Shown here piece after piece: positions 1 through 12,096 of a stretch of 64,000 nt of DNA (positions within the stretch are counted from its first letter, which is position 1; the number at the start of each line of letters is the position of its first letter). The translations under genes and the position numbers were made by a program. The notes under the pieces were generated by a model. It was not told the origin of the DNA, ran no database searches, and saw nothing but the letters and a program-made list of their open reading frames with translations. Source of the stretch: Schistosoma mansoni (Eukaryota > Platyhelminthes > Trematoda > Strigeidida > Schistosomatidae); NCBI RefSeq assembly GCF_000237925.1, contig NW_017386086.1, positions 248,001 to 312,000 on the forward strand, given 5' to 3'.

Positions 1-4
1 CCAT

Positions 5-2536
5 ATGACAGACTTAGGGATAATTCGACCATCAAATAGTCCATGGTCATCCCCATTGCACATGGTCCCTAGAAAGGACAGCAACGATTGGCGGCCAACT
101 GGTGATTATCGGCGTCTGAATGCTAAAACCATTCCCGATCGTTACCCGTTGCCTCATATTCACGATTTGACAGCTACCTTGAAAGGTACAACTGTCTTTT
201 CGAAAATCGACTTAGTTAAGGCTTATAACCAAATACCGATGGCAACCGACGACATTCCTAAAACCGCCATCATCACTCCTTTCGGTCTTTACGAATTCTT
301 ACGAATGCCTTTTGGTTTAAGAAATGCGGCTCAAACCTTCCAAAGGTTTATAGACGACGTCTTCCGAGATCTCAACTTTGTACATGCGTATGTTGATGAC
401 TGTCTAATAGCAAGTCCGGACAGAGAATCGCATCTCAAGCATCTGGACATTGTTTTCGATCGACTCCAAAGGCATGGCATCACTGTCAACATTCAGCAAT
501 GCCAAATCGGAACCAACTCCTTAGACTTCTTAGGACACACTATTGATGCCCAAGGCATCCGACCCCTTAGGAGCAAAGTGGCGGCCATTCTGGATTACCC
601 AGAACCGACCACGATTAAGCATTTGCACACTTTCAACGACCTCGTAAGTTTCTACAGACGGTTCATACCCAAATGCGCATCCCTTATGAAACCGTTAACC
701 GACCAACTTCGTGGAAATGCGAAATCAATTAGTCTAGACGACACGGTGCGTAAAGCATTCTCCACAGTTAAGGAACACATCGCTAAGGCAACCCTGCTTG
801 CGCATCAGGACACTCAAGCGCCCATTAGTATCGCCGTAGACGCATCCGACTCAGCAATCGGAGGAGTCTTACAACAATGGGTTAACAACTCGTGGCAACC
901 TTTAGGATTTTTCTCGAGACGGTTGCTAGACGCGCAATCTAGGTACAGCACGTTCGGTAGGGAACTCCTAGCTATGTATTGTGCTGTACGGCATTTCCAA
1001 CATTCCATCGAAGGAAGCGAATCCACGCTTTTTACCGACCATAAATCACTTACCTTCTCTTCAGATAAGTACTCACTCGGCGAGTCTCGACAACTCGACT
1101 ACATTTCGCAGTTTACTTCAGATATACAACACATTTCTGGAGCAAACAATGTAGTTGCAGACGCCTTGCCTCGAATAAGTTCCTTGAACAGTTTCCAGGG
1201 AATCGACCTTCTTAAACTCGCTCAGCTTCAAAAAGAAGACATTGATCTACAGCATGAGTTATCATCGACAACTCTTAAACTAAGTATTAAGCAGATGGGA
1301 ACAGGTAAGGAAACCCTACTTTGTGACACATCCACAGACAGGGATCGTCCAATAGTACCAAAACATTATCGACACAACGTCTTCAATACGTTGCACGATC
1401 TTTCTCATTCAGGTGTTCGTGCATCAATCAAGCTTATAGTCGAACGGTTTTGCTGGCCTGGCATGGATAAAGACGTGAGGGAGTGGGCACGTTCCTGTGT
1501 AAGCTGCCAGAAATCTAAGGTAATCAGACACAACAAATGTTCCTTAGGCTCTCTCAAAACCCCTGATGCTCGTTTCGACCACGTTCATCTAGATTTGGTA
1601 GGACCCTTAACCGATTCAAACGGTTTCTCATATCTCTTAACATGCGTAGACCGTTTTACTCGATGGCCAGAAGCAGTACCTATTAAGGACATTACTGCTG
1701 AGACAGTGGCTCGCGCTTTCGTCGAGCGATGGGTAGCGAATTTTGGCTGCCCTTCAACCATCACTACAGACCGCGGACGCCAGTTCGAATCTGGACTTTT
1801 CCGTTGTCTGACCTCACTATTAGGAATCACGCACTTCCGAACGACCGCCTACCACCCACAAGCAAACGTGTTGGTAGAAAGTTTTCATCGACAACTTAAA
1901 GCTTCACTTTCAGCTACAAACGTTTCACAGTGGACAGACGCTCTTCCACTCGTCTTGCTAGGTATCCTCAATGCAGTGAAAGCTGACATTGGATACACTG
2001 CATCTCAACTCGTTTACGGAACGACACTCCGACTCCCAGGAGAATTCGTGGATCCTTCAGCTTCTTCATTGAACATGGATCTAAACTCTTACACGAGTAG
2101 GCTTACAAACGCTATGCGTTCAGTTAAACCTGCTCACACTCGACCTCAATCAACTGATGTTTTCGTTCAACCCGAATTACGACAAAGTACACACGTCTTC
2201 GTTCGTCGAGACTCACATCGACGACCTGTCGAATCAGCTTACGAAGGACCCTTCAGAGTTCTTCAACGAGAACCCAAGTACTATATTGTCGATAAGAACG
2301 GCACGAACGACAGCATCAGTATCGATCGCTTAAAAGCAGCGTACTTAGAAGGAAGCCCTAGCTACGTCGAATTTCCTTCGGTACAATTGTACGACATGGC
2401 TCCTACACTCGTAGTACCCTACACGACAGCCGACACACAACTTGATACTTCGTCAACGTCAAGAGATAAACCTAAAACAACGCGTTCTGGAAGAAGAGTA
2501 AGATTTCCAGAACATCTTAACGAATATTGCACGTAG
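5..2536 (+). mobile_element. Ty3/gypsy LTR retrotransposon, pol (RT-RNase H-integrase)
   Basis: Fossil-type entry. An 843-codon reading frame runs open through the part visible here; gag, protease and the start of pol lie outside the window, so wholeness cannot be judged. Order of parts: reverse transcriptase (about residues 1-200, YVDD box at 129-132), RNase H (about 270-390, starting near the AVDAS motif), zinc-binding HHCC region (about 455-505, with CVSCQKSK), and the integrase core ([16 protein letters not shown] and VESFHRQ blocks). The domain order RT-RNaseH-IN is the gypsy order, not that of copia. Boudicca and the Saci elements are known schistosome LTR families, but I cannot choose among them or rule out another. 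The open frame suggests a fairly young copy. Confidence 0.93.
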
Positions 2537-3060
2537 GACATAAGCTTTATATTGAATTCCCCTTTCATTGTTTATGATAAAAAATTTCTTTTAATATGCT
2601 CATTTTTTTTATTTATTTAAAAAAAAACAAAAAACAAAACATTTATATTTTTTTAGCGTATTTATATTTTTTTATATATAAAAAAAACCAAAAAATCATT
2701 TTTTCCGATCGCTTTTACGCTGTTTGCAAGTGTTTTAGTCTATTTATTTTTTTTCCCGCTCATCTTGTGTCCTTACGCAAGTACGAGTGTATTTTCGACA
2801 TGCACTCACACGCTCTATTTTTTCTCTTTTCCAGGACGACTGGAAAAGAACGACGAAGTTTCACAAGGAACCGAAATTTTCATTGTGTTTTATTTCTTTA
2901 TTGTTATGTTGTACCTCATGGTCCCTTAGTTTAAGGAAAGACGACCAGACGCTGCTAAACGAAGCGAGCTATCAGAAGAGTGTTTACCAACGACAAACTC
3001 GTTGGGTTTAAACTTCTGGCTGGTCACGTCTTAGGGGCATCACTACCTTACTAGGGGGGA
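2537..3060 (+). mobile_element. gypsy element, 3' untranslated region and polypurine tract
   Basis: This stretch joins the end of pol to the probable 3' LTR. It is very T-rich at 2590-2760, shows no convincing coding domain, and ends in a purine run (aggggggaa, about 3053-3061) where a polypurine tract for plus-strand priming is expected. Short open frames inside it look incidental. Confidence 0.5.
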
Positions 3061-3061
3061 A

Positions 3062-3400
3062 TGATCTGTAGCTGTAAATAATTCCCCAAAATCAATAGCT
3101 TTCCAAGTGTTCGATATTGGATGCTGACCACGTTGTTTAAGTGGACTTGTTTAACTGTAGGCTTTCGGTCATGGATCCGTACCAGATCACGTTGCAACTC
3201 GGCGTGGGACACAGCTCCTACGTTTCAATAGTCAGTTAAGAACGAACGCCTCTCGATATATTGGTAACGTATCAAATATATCTTTCCTACCTCTTCTCGT
3301 CTGACTTCTGATTTCCTTTGGCCGGGAACGATCGAATATAGAAGGTGCTACTGACAGCTAATTGTAAAGTTAGAATACTAGTCGTATCCTCAAGCCTTTG
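3062..3400 (+). repeat. probable 3' LTR of the gypsy element
   Basis: The segment begins just after the purine run with TG and ends near a CA at 3391-3392 (or 3408-3409), about 330-350 bp, a normal gypsy LTR size. The 5' LTR is outside the window, so the boundaries cannot be confirmed by comparison. CR1-like LINE coding sequence starts immediately afterwards, so the gypsy element probably inserted into or next to that LINE. Confidence 0.45.
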
Positions 3401-6400
3401 ACGGTCACACGTATCACCCGGGGGAGGGACTCTAACCATCAAAATCACCCGAGACTACTTCGCCTAACACTCAAGAATGCATCCGACCTAGAGAACGTCC
3501 TGCTAGCTAGTCACTTACTGAAATCCGATGGGAATGTAAGAATACTGCCTGACATACCGTATTCTGAGCGAAACCTCATCTCGAACATCCCCAGAGAATC
3601 TCGCTAGAAGTTTTTCCGCGGATAAAATATCATTGTGCAAGGTGCACCGGAAAATACTGCCCCTGCTCAAGCAAACTCTGATATTAGGGAATGGAAATTC
3701 ATCAAGCAATCCTTGAAGCTCAAAAACATACTGACTTAACGTGTTGTGAGACTAGCCAAAAAGGACAGAGATTATAAACCCCGGCTAATGAAGATAACTT
3801 TCCCATCCTCCCATATGGCGGCTGCAACTCTGTAAGCACTTCGTACCAAGAGGCGTCGGTTGCTAACTGTAATCCATATATGCATCCGGACAGGTCACAC
3901 GACACCAGGATCAAGCACAAAGGCAAGTTGGAGCTGACAATTCCAATTGTGAACTGTCTTGGTCACAAAAACGCGTGTAAAGGACAGGGCCTACCAACTC
4001 GGATAACCTTGTATAGATAGGTTACCTATCCATTCACGTAAGGCTCATACAGACAAACAGGGAGTTCACGCGTTTCAAACTGAAAGCATAAACTGCTTAC
4101 ACATGAACGCCGCGAGTTTACCAAATAAAAAGGATGAGCTACATGAGCTTAGCAAAGCTAATAATGCTCATCTGACGGGAGTATGTGAAACTTGGATCTC
4201 TACTCAGTTTACGGACCACGAGCTAGTAATACCTTGGATGTCTTTGTTTCACAACGACAGAAAAACAGGGATGAGGGAGGAGTAGCCTTATACATACGAT
4301 CATATCTGGAGGTACACCAACTTCACAACTAGGAGTTTCTCAAACTTGATGAATCCGTACGGTGCTCAGTAAGATTATCTTCCACCTCGAGGTGTCTGGT
4401 TGTGGTCATCTACAGGAAGCCCACTGCTGACATCGAGTCAACAATCGTATGCTGGGAGGATTAACCCGCTCTACGCGTCTCGGATTCTCTCATATCCTGA
4501 TTCTACAGGACTTCGATCTTCCTAGAGTCAACATACCTATATTCGAGGTTAAAATTCAAATGAAGCTCGGTTCTTCAATCTCATTGAGGATCTGGGGTTA
4601 TTCGAAAGTATGAAGTCGACAACATGTTGGAGAAACTGTCATACGCCGTCGCGCTGAGCCTGAGTATTTACAAATGAAGAATTCTTGCTCGACAACCTCC
4701 AAATTCTGGCTCCCCTGGGGAGAAGCGATCACGCCATAATATCCTTCAGTTTTGTCAGCAAAAACTGAGCTCATATATCCCACCAACAACATGCTCTGGA
4801 ATTTCATATGATTGAACGTGTCAGCATTACAGGACTATATACAACAGGTAGATTGGTGTGTTCACCCTCAACTTGTAGTGGATACTCATTAAGATTTCCT
4901 ACTGCACACGCCCTTATGTGCTACAAAGCAGTCAGTCCCTCAAACGGTCCCTCAGGGCCATAAGCAACCTATAGTCATCAAGAACCCTACCCTTCGTTCG
5001 CTAAGTCGCAAAAGGCTCTGTTGGGTAGAATACAAACGAAATGCTAACAACGGCGCGTACAGGCAATACAAACATATAAGGCACATATGTACAAAGACAA
5101 TAGGAGAAGACAGGCTTCAGTACTAGGTAAAGCTTATTGATAAATTTGTCTCCAATCCGAAAACCCTGTTCCGTCATGCAGTCCCTCTTCAACAAGCCAA
5201 AACCAGAGTTTCTCAACTGCTAGGTCCTAGTGGTCCAACCAACAGCGACGGTAATGCCGCCAACCGCTTGGCTGAACAATACTGTCGGACAATTCAACCA
5301 ACCCTCATCAACTATACTGATGAAAGCTTCATCTGCAACTACACATAACTTTCCGAAGTTAACCTGAGAACTGGCCTGGTGTTTCGGAAACCGCAGCATC
5401 TAAGAAAAGACACTTCTCCTGGCCAGGATATGGTTCATTCTGCTATACTGAGGGAAGCAGCTTCAATACTGGCAACACCGCTCAGCGTGATGTTCTCATA
5501 CCCGCCAATTCGAGGCAAACTACCGGATACTTGGAAGCTGGCTCACATCACACCTATTTTCAAGGCAGGTCGACGCAACAAACCCTCAAACTACCGACCG
5601 GCGGCCCTTCTCTCTATACCTTCTAAAATTATGGAGTCCCTGATATGCGATGGTATACACGACTATTTGTTGTCCTTAAAGTTCTTCTCACCCCAACAGA
5701 ACAGTTTCACGAAGGGTCACTGTTGTATGATCAACCTGCCGACTGCTTTGCACAGATGGTCAACCATCCTTGATCGCAAGGGGAAGGTTGACATCATTTA
5801 CCTTGATTTCTCAAAAGCTTTTGATAGGGTCAACCACATATGTCCTATCAATCAGCTTAAACGATTGGGTATCAAACCACCCCTATTTGACTGGCTCACT
5901 TCATATTAAAAAAAATCGACATTTTGAGGTCAGGGTTAACTTCACTTTCTCCCAGACTATGGGATGTCCTGGTGGGGTTCACCAGGGTTCAGTACTAGGA
6001 CCTCTTCTCTTCTTGATTTATCTCAACGATCTCTCACAACAAGTTTCGTCTGGCTTATTGCTTTCTGCTGGTGATGCGGAATTTTGGAGAGAGATACTCA
6101 ACCAAGAGGAAATACTGGCACTTCAGGAGGATCTGACTCGTCTTCAAAGTTGGGCAGACGACAACGGACTCACCCTCAACACTTCAAGTTGTATAGTAGT
6201 CCATCTGTGACATGTTGCAGACTACAGTTACAACTTGGGAAACTCTTCTCTAGAAGTCTCCTAAGTCGAAACAGGTTCAGGAGAGTTTGTGTCCTACGAT
6301 TTGAAATCTTACGCTATCTGTGACAAAAATGCCTTTCGAGCAAACCTTGCAGTGGTAACATTGAAGCTCATTTTTGGCCAGTTTGACGGAAGAACTTTCC

Positions 6401-6995
6401 ACATAATCTTCAACATCTTCGTTCTTCCCCATATAGAGTAAGGAAACATAGTATCTCCTCCCTCTCTCCAAAAAATAGAGACACTCTGGAGCGCATTCAA
6501 CAGTGAGTCACGAAATCAGTTCACGGACTCAAATTCAAGCCTTATGAAGGACGCCTACAATCACTTCAACTTTACCCATTAGAATAGAGGCCTATTAGAT
6601 GTGACCTTCTTATGGCTTACAGTATCCTTAACACTTCTGATCATTCCCTTAAACATCTACTTAAGCCTAGTCACAATACTAACCTAAGGGGTAACACCCA
6701 GAAACTGGAGACCCAACATAGCAGAACGGACTGTAGACACAACTTCTACTACTTAAGAGTTGTCATGTGCTGGAATTCGCTGCCGACTGAGCTAGTCCAC
6801 GTGACTTCCCAGGAGTCCTTTAAGGGGAAGCTTGACCTATTCTTAAAGACTATGGATAACATCTTACTATGATTTACCAATTTATTTTTTCCTCTATTAT
6901 CGTTAATATACCTAGGTTCATGCTTGGAGGTATTAGTGATCCACTGCTACAAGACACGGAAGCCCGTTAAGCGTAAGCTTCTTCTATCCCGTCCA
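3398..6995 (+). mobile_element. decayed CR1-like LINE
   Basis: Non-LTR retrotransposon read in several frames. 3398-3607 resembles the N-terminal ORF region of trematode CR1 elements (LENVLLASHLLKSDGNVRIL). 4103-4285 is the start of the endonuclease (NAASLPNKKDELHEL, GVCETW). 5379-5909 holds the first half of the reverse transcriptase (PSNYRPAALLS, YLDFSKAFDRVNH). 5920-6210 holds the second half (GVHQGSVLGPLLFLIYLNDL). 6612-6872 holds the typical CR1 C-terminus (VVMCWNSLPTELV). The frame is broken at several places, including a shift near 5910 beside a run of A. The usual ADD catalytic motif reads AGDAEFW, so one catalytic Asp is lost. This is a dead copy; the 3' end near 6995 is approximate. 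Confidence 0.85.
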
Positions 6996-7350
6996 CAACC
7001 ATTTGAACCATTTGAACGAGGTTTCCTTCACCGTTTCAGTGGCTCTCGTTTATTTATACTTCTGCAGATCGTTTCTTAATGCGATCAGTTAAGCCGAGAT
7101 CCTCTCAGACGTATATTCTGGACCCAATCAGTTTGCGTGAGTTTCGCAGTATTAGGTTTCTTTCTTCAACCTAGGGAAGGTAACCTTCAAGAGGCGGCTT
7201 TTCTGAGTACTTTCAAAATCCACTATTTTTCCTACTCTATAAAGCTTACAAGTACTAACTCCTGAAACTATTTCTGGGATTAGCTTGCCTATTCAGGATT
7301 TAATGTTAGTAACATCGTGCTCAAATCTAGCTTTTGGTTACTTTACGTAG
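6996..7350. other. no gene seen
   Basis: AT-rich sequence after the CR1-like LINE. I see no coding domain, RNA gene or recognisable repeat in it. Confidence 0.4.
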
Positions 7351-7357
7351 GATTCTC

Positions 7358-7785
7358 TTAACCTATGAAAAATGACTTATCAGAGAGGTCCATCTTAACA
7401 CACTGTAGAATTTTAACTTCTGAAATTGTCTCTTCTCTGCAATCCGTTTCCGATTTGGCGTCAATCGCAAAGGTCACATTCTGTTTCCTTGCTTTTCTTT
7501 TCCTGGATGTGATCATGAGCCACGGGTTGACTTTCATTTGTCTCTTGATCACATCCTCTATACCGCTCAGAATTGGCTCCCCAAAATTTGCTTTGCTTTG
7601 ATATGTAAATCCGGAACTAAAACCGTAGATTCACATACCTTAGTACTGTCTGTAATTAGTTTAATCTCCGAGCGCTTTTTCTTTTTCCTTGTGACTATGC
7701 CTACATCCGTATGCTTGTTATCTGCTTCCCTGATGGGGTTCACCTTAACACCTGTGGATGCAAAAATACTCAGAGATATACTCAA
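7358..7785 (-). other. Lys/Arg-rich open stretches, origin unknown
   Basis: Two overlapping minus-strand reading frames (7567-7785 and 7358-7552) encode basic peptides (VTRKKKKRSEIK, MITSRKRKARKQN). They lie downstream, in the same orientation, of RTE LINE fragments and could be a leftover LINE N-terminal region. I recognise no domain and do not consider them a host gene. Confidence 0.2.
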
Positions 7786-8559
7786 CGAGGGAAAATAAAT
7801 ACCAGTACCCTTAGTTTTTTTGTATATGTACTCAAAAAGTACAAATGATAAAACCTCTCTAGAAGAAAAGCGGCACTTTTGGGGATTCGTCTGACTGAAA
7901 TAAATTCAATTAAAACAATAACAGTAGTCTTGACGCGCGATTAAACGATCAATACCATAAAATATACTCCGAGGAAAAATACTACTGTCTTTTTTTAAAT
8001 GGCGCGGTTCGAGTACTTTCTTAGAATACGAAGCAAACCACTCCAGAGTAAGCTCGTGGTTTGGTTGGTAGGCAGATATCTCACCCACACCACAAGTGAC
8101 GAAAGTTGGTTTTTTCCTATAAACGATGGTGATCAGAATCCGTTTTTCGAGATGACGTCAGTTTCCAATTTCTAGCTAAGATATTAGTCAATCTAGCTGT
8201 TAAAACTGGATCACCATCCCTAAATATTTCTGCAGTTAATCCATCTGAACCAGCTACTCTCTCACTTTGAATTATATATACCCCTCTCAACCTCATTAAG
8301 ATTTGAGGAACTTATGTCAATTAGTCATTCAGCTGGTTGTTCACTGTTACTTATTGCTTCCTTTTCCATCTCTTTTTGTTGCTTTCGTTACTTACCACTG
8401 TACAGGATTATTGTGTATGCTTTTTCTCCCTTTATCTTTAAGCTATCTTTGCTCCTCGTCGTGTTCGGAGCCTGACGGGCTGAGTTCGCTAGTGCTTATC
8501 AGTTCTGTAGACGGCGCAACAATCCACTGATTTCTTTTAACTCTTTGGTTTAAGTTTTA

Positions 8560-8748
8560 CTTATTATTTGATTTAAACATAAATATTGGTACAAAGGGGC
8601 ACCAAATACATATGTGCCACACAAATCATTCGATTTGTGTGAGGGCTGGGATACTGTCCGGATGCCCAAACCGAAGCAGGTGGTTTTCTTAGGGGGCCAC
8701 ACCCGGAGCCTTTGACCTAAAGGTCTAATTCACAAGACAGTGGAGCTC
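8560..8748 (-). mobile_element. 3' part of short RTE-derived non-autonomous element
   Basis: Minus-strand copy of the element described at 18860-19385: 3' tail with ATTTATGTTTAAA, the GGTGCCCC block, and the block containing CCACCTGCTTCGG. It stops at about 8748, where it runs directly into a tRNA-Lys-like sequence at the shared tetramer gagc. Confidence 0.75.
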
Positions 8749-8808
8749 AGTTGGTAGAGCGTGTGACTCTTAATTTCAGGGTCGTGGGTTCGAGCCCCAC
8801 GTCAGGCA
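8736..8808 (+). tRNA. tRNA-Lys(CUU)-derived pseudogene or SINE head
   Basis: A cloverleaf-like 73-nt segment. The D-stem is GCTC/GAGC with an A box around TAGCTCAG-like sequence, the anticodon loop is CTCTTAA (anticodon CTT at 8769-8771), and the T-arm GTGGG-TTCGAGC-CCCAC is perfect. The acceptor stem (gacagtg with gtcaggc) pairs badly and the anticodon stem has a mismatch. The ends belong to the neighbouring RTE-derived element, so this is a tRNA body fused into a repeat, not a working tRNA gene. Confidence 0.65.
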
Positions 8809-9659
8809 TCGTTCAGTGGGGCAGTGCACCGTTTAAGTTACTGGTAGACATCACTACTATTTCCACAGCTGTTTAAATGTCATGCCAAACTACTTTGGGA
8901 TGGATATCACTTTTATGGTTGACCAATTGCTTCTATAGTTTTTCCTGAAATATATTCTCGACTTTTTTTATCTTCAAGTTGAACTCAAAAAGGTATTTTT
9001 ACTGCAGTTTTCCTGCCTCCAATTAGAGAGACAAGTGCGTGCTTGCACTAAAACATAAGCTGGGTCTAACCATGTGTTCCAGAATGAACAGGAGCATTCT
9101 GTCGAGCCTCTTCAATTACTAGTGACTGCTATGCGGTCTACTTGTGTTTATTGTTGGGTCGATTATGGTCGCTATGTCAGACGGTATCTTCCTTCACACT
9201 CAAAGTTAGTACTCTTCAAAAACAAACGGTTATCCGGGCATAGTTGCTGCAGACGGTCGCTATTATCTGTTCGCTCAACTTGGATACTGTAAGACCCACT
9301 TAAGTGCCTCTCAGTTTGGAATATAATACCTACTTGTGCAATAAAACCACCTGCCACCATTACTACATCTGAACGTCCAGCGTTTTAAAGGAGGGTAAAG
9401 AGGTTTCTATAACATTTGCCTTTTACTTGATTTTAATTGCGATCAATGGGCGCGTAGTCAGAAACAACAAAGAGGCAACAACGTGTGTCAATATTTTTTA
9501 CTTAGTTTTAGTTGTCCTGTTGAGTTTCTCAGTCCCTAAGCGACTGCCATTTGGAATCCAGTCTAGGAGAGTCTGTTATGATTTTGAAATTAATCATATA
9601 CCTACCGCAGCGAGGTCACGAAAAGTAGCAGTGGGGTCTTCGGATACACGAAGGGTAAT

Positions 9660-10790
9660 ATCTTGAAAGGTCTATGCAGATACCTCAGGTCAGAGTTAAG
9701 GGCATGCAACCACTTTTCCTCACTGTTTCATTCCAGTAGTGTGTTAGAGTTTCCTAATCTCACCATTTGTCTTCAATTTTTCCATCAATAACATTCTGGA
9801 AACAGCGCTAGTGGAAGTGAATGGTGATGTAGATCTGTTACTTTCAGTAAAGCTTTTTGATCTTGAGTTTATAGATGATATACTCTGCGGAGATACATTT
9901 GGAGTGCGAATCACATTCAGTTATCAATCAGTGTCCATATGCCATGTACTTTGCGCATTCTAAGTGCAAAACGCTTCTTCAAGACTGACAAATCTGTGTT
10001 TTCATCCACTCTTTGCAGTGATCCTTTAGTATTCAGAAAGTTGTACGAGTACCAGCAGTGGGGTGACTGACGAAATCAACCTAAGAATAATGAAAACCAT
10101 GGCTACTTATACCAATCTGTGGCATCTTCAGTACCGTAGTGATGACCTGGCTGTGAAAGGCCAGGTTTACAATGCATCATTGGAAGTTTTTGTCTTCGGT
10201 TATCAAACATAGTCTCCGAGCTGAAAATGTCCGGTGACTCTGTATTCGGTCATCGTTGTATGTGAAGGGGTGCAACTATTTATTGCCAACACCATGTTGA
10301 CGTTCTCCAGTCATTACCCGAACATAGTGAAAATCATCCAGTTAGTGTTGTTATCTTCAAACACTGACTTCGGTGACATGTATATGTGCTACAAATGTCA
10401 TTCTAGCGGCTTCTACATCGTGTATTAATTGCCAACACTAGGCTGGATGGAAAAAGCGGGAATATGACCAGTATATGAGCTGGGGCCATAGTATGAAGGA
10501 AAGCTATGTAGGACGGGCACTTGTAGGTCCATCAGGACTCCTCGGTTAGGGTCCTAGAGATAGTACAACTCAATGAACTCGCTTAACTGAAAGAAATTTT
10601 CTTGGTTATAGTTAAAAAAACTTGATTGCATCTCCTATTGCATACTAATCTCGTTAACTTATTCTAAAAAAATTGACTTCCCCCATCCCTCTTTTTTTCT
10701 CTTAGTTCTTTTTCTTTATTTGTGTTTCATATACTGTTCTTGTTACCTGGTTGTACCGTAATTTAATGTGTTAAATAAATAAATGAAGGT
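9660..10790 (+). mobile_element. RTE-clade LINE fragment, 3' half, degenerate
   Basis: Plus-strand relative of the LINE at 44.4-48.3 kb. At the nucleotide level it aligns from the block before GVKQGCPISPF, through the region after the YADD motif, to the C-terminal FGHRCL-like block near 10245, and ends in a TAAATAAATAAA tail near 10780. Many frame changes make it non-coding. Confidence 0.75.
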
Positions 10791-10799
10791 GGCAGCCAA

Positions 10800-11524
10800 A
10801 CAGATAACTAGCACCAGTTCGTGAAGTCATTGATTTTTGGTTTCATTTGGTGCTAAACCACTTGGTTGGGGTCCTCGTGATGATTGTGGTCAGTGGTTGT
10901 CGACCTCTAGTAACGCGGCTTAGGATTAATCATAATGATGCAGATAAATTCACTTTTAACCTTCCCGTAGATTTTAAGTCCCATTATCCATCCATTCCAT
11001 CTCGAACCGTATACTCAATGCTTGATTTTTCTCACTATTGCTATTATTCCGATTCCTTCGATATTCATTTAATCTCTTAATCGCGATGTGGCATAGCAAC
11101 CTGAACTAATGCTTCTTTGGTAGTTAATACTGACTGATCGTATGTTCACGAGTGACCGGCTTCCCATGTTTAATAGTGGACATCTAAATAAGGATTAATT
11201 ACATGCAGGAAAACACGTGAATAATACTGGCGTCACAGTATTCTTAAGGCACATTAGTAATCGTCGTCTTGTGTGCTACATCACTTCAAAACACACTTCG
11301 CTGTTCACTACTTAGAATTGTAGGATCTACTTGTCAGTTAGTAGAACGTCAGAGTTGCCTACAAAAGGCAAGAGTAATCAATACTTATGTAACTGTAGGG
11401 AAATTTGTAGTGCCTCTGATCTTTTGTGTAATGTGACTTATTTGTGAGTGTTCTGCTTAGTAGATCGAGATATTATGGGATATTCTTAATTCCAAGCTGT
11501 TGGATATCTAATAGGATCTTCGAC

Positions 11525-11571
<47 letters not shown>

Positions 11572-12043
11572 GAAATATGAACACCTCTGTTGAATATTCG
11601 TTTGACTTTTTAATGACCATTAATACTACATTACCCTTGTATGTCCTTACTTGTGTTACATCTTTTAGTCATCCTGATATTTTAAGTTTTGTTTCAACGA
11701 AACAACATTAATCTTCTGGACCATAAAATTGATAAAGGATGATATAAATACTTTTTTGTTTAATGAGCCTACTTTGACCACAAATCAGGTAGCGTTCGTC
11801 ATTTATGCCTTTTTTATTTATCTTACAGAATGTTTATACAGTTCTAAACATGAATATATATTTTCCAAACATACCTCCAGCGCTCAATTCATTAAATTAA
11901 ATGATATTGGAACTTTAGTTTGATTTTGGTGTCCAATAACTGATAATTTTGCCCTAATCATCGACTCTCCACTTTGCAAAGTATATTACGCATACGCAGC
12001 CTGTAAACAACAATACTGACCGAAATTCGTTTAATTCATTACA
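10800..12043. other. upstream region of MED15, no gene seen
   Basis: AT-rich intergenic DNA with an (AT)n run at about 11530-11567. No coding domain is visible. The MED15 promoter is expected near its right end, but I cannot point to a TATA or initiator element with confidence. Confidence 0.4.
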
Positions 12044-12096
12044 ATGTCGGTAGATGTAATTACACCACAATTAAGACAGAAGGTTTTAGATCAACT
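12044..12096 (+). CDS. MED15: MED15 exon 1
   Basis: Starts at the ATG at 12044 (MSVDVITPQLRQKVLDQ) and ends before gtaagt. The phase left over (2 nt) fits exon 2. Confidence 0.72.

Larger units (their letters stand above)
7900..9370 (-). mobile_element. RTE-clade LINE fragments (endonuclease and start of RT)
   Basis: On the minus strand, 9360 down to about 9170 reads VAGGFIAQVG then ERTDNSDRLQQLC, which matches the endonuclease block of the RTE copy at 45.6 kb (TDNGDRLLQLC). Further downstream on the same strand, 8290 to 8100 reads ERVAGSDGLTAEIF and GDPVLTARLTNILARNW, the typical start of the RTE reverse transcriptase, followed by a worn VYRKKPTF block. Several frame changes are present. 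A short RTE derivative of the same orientation and a tRNA-derived segment lie between the two blocks (8560-8810). Confidence 0.7.

Noticed and set aside
8736-8808. Functional tRNA-Lys gene
   Set aside because: The acceptor stem does not pair and the ends belong to the neighbouring repeat.
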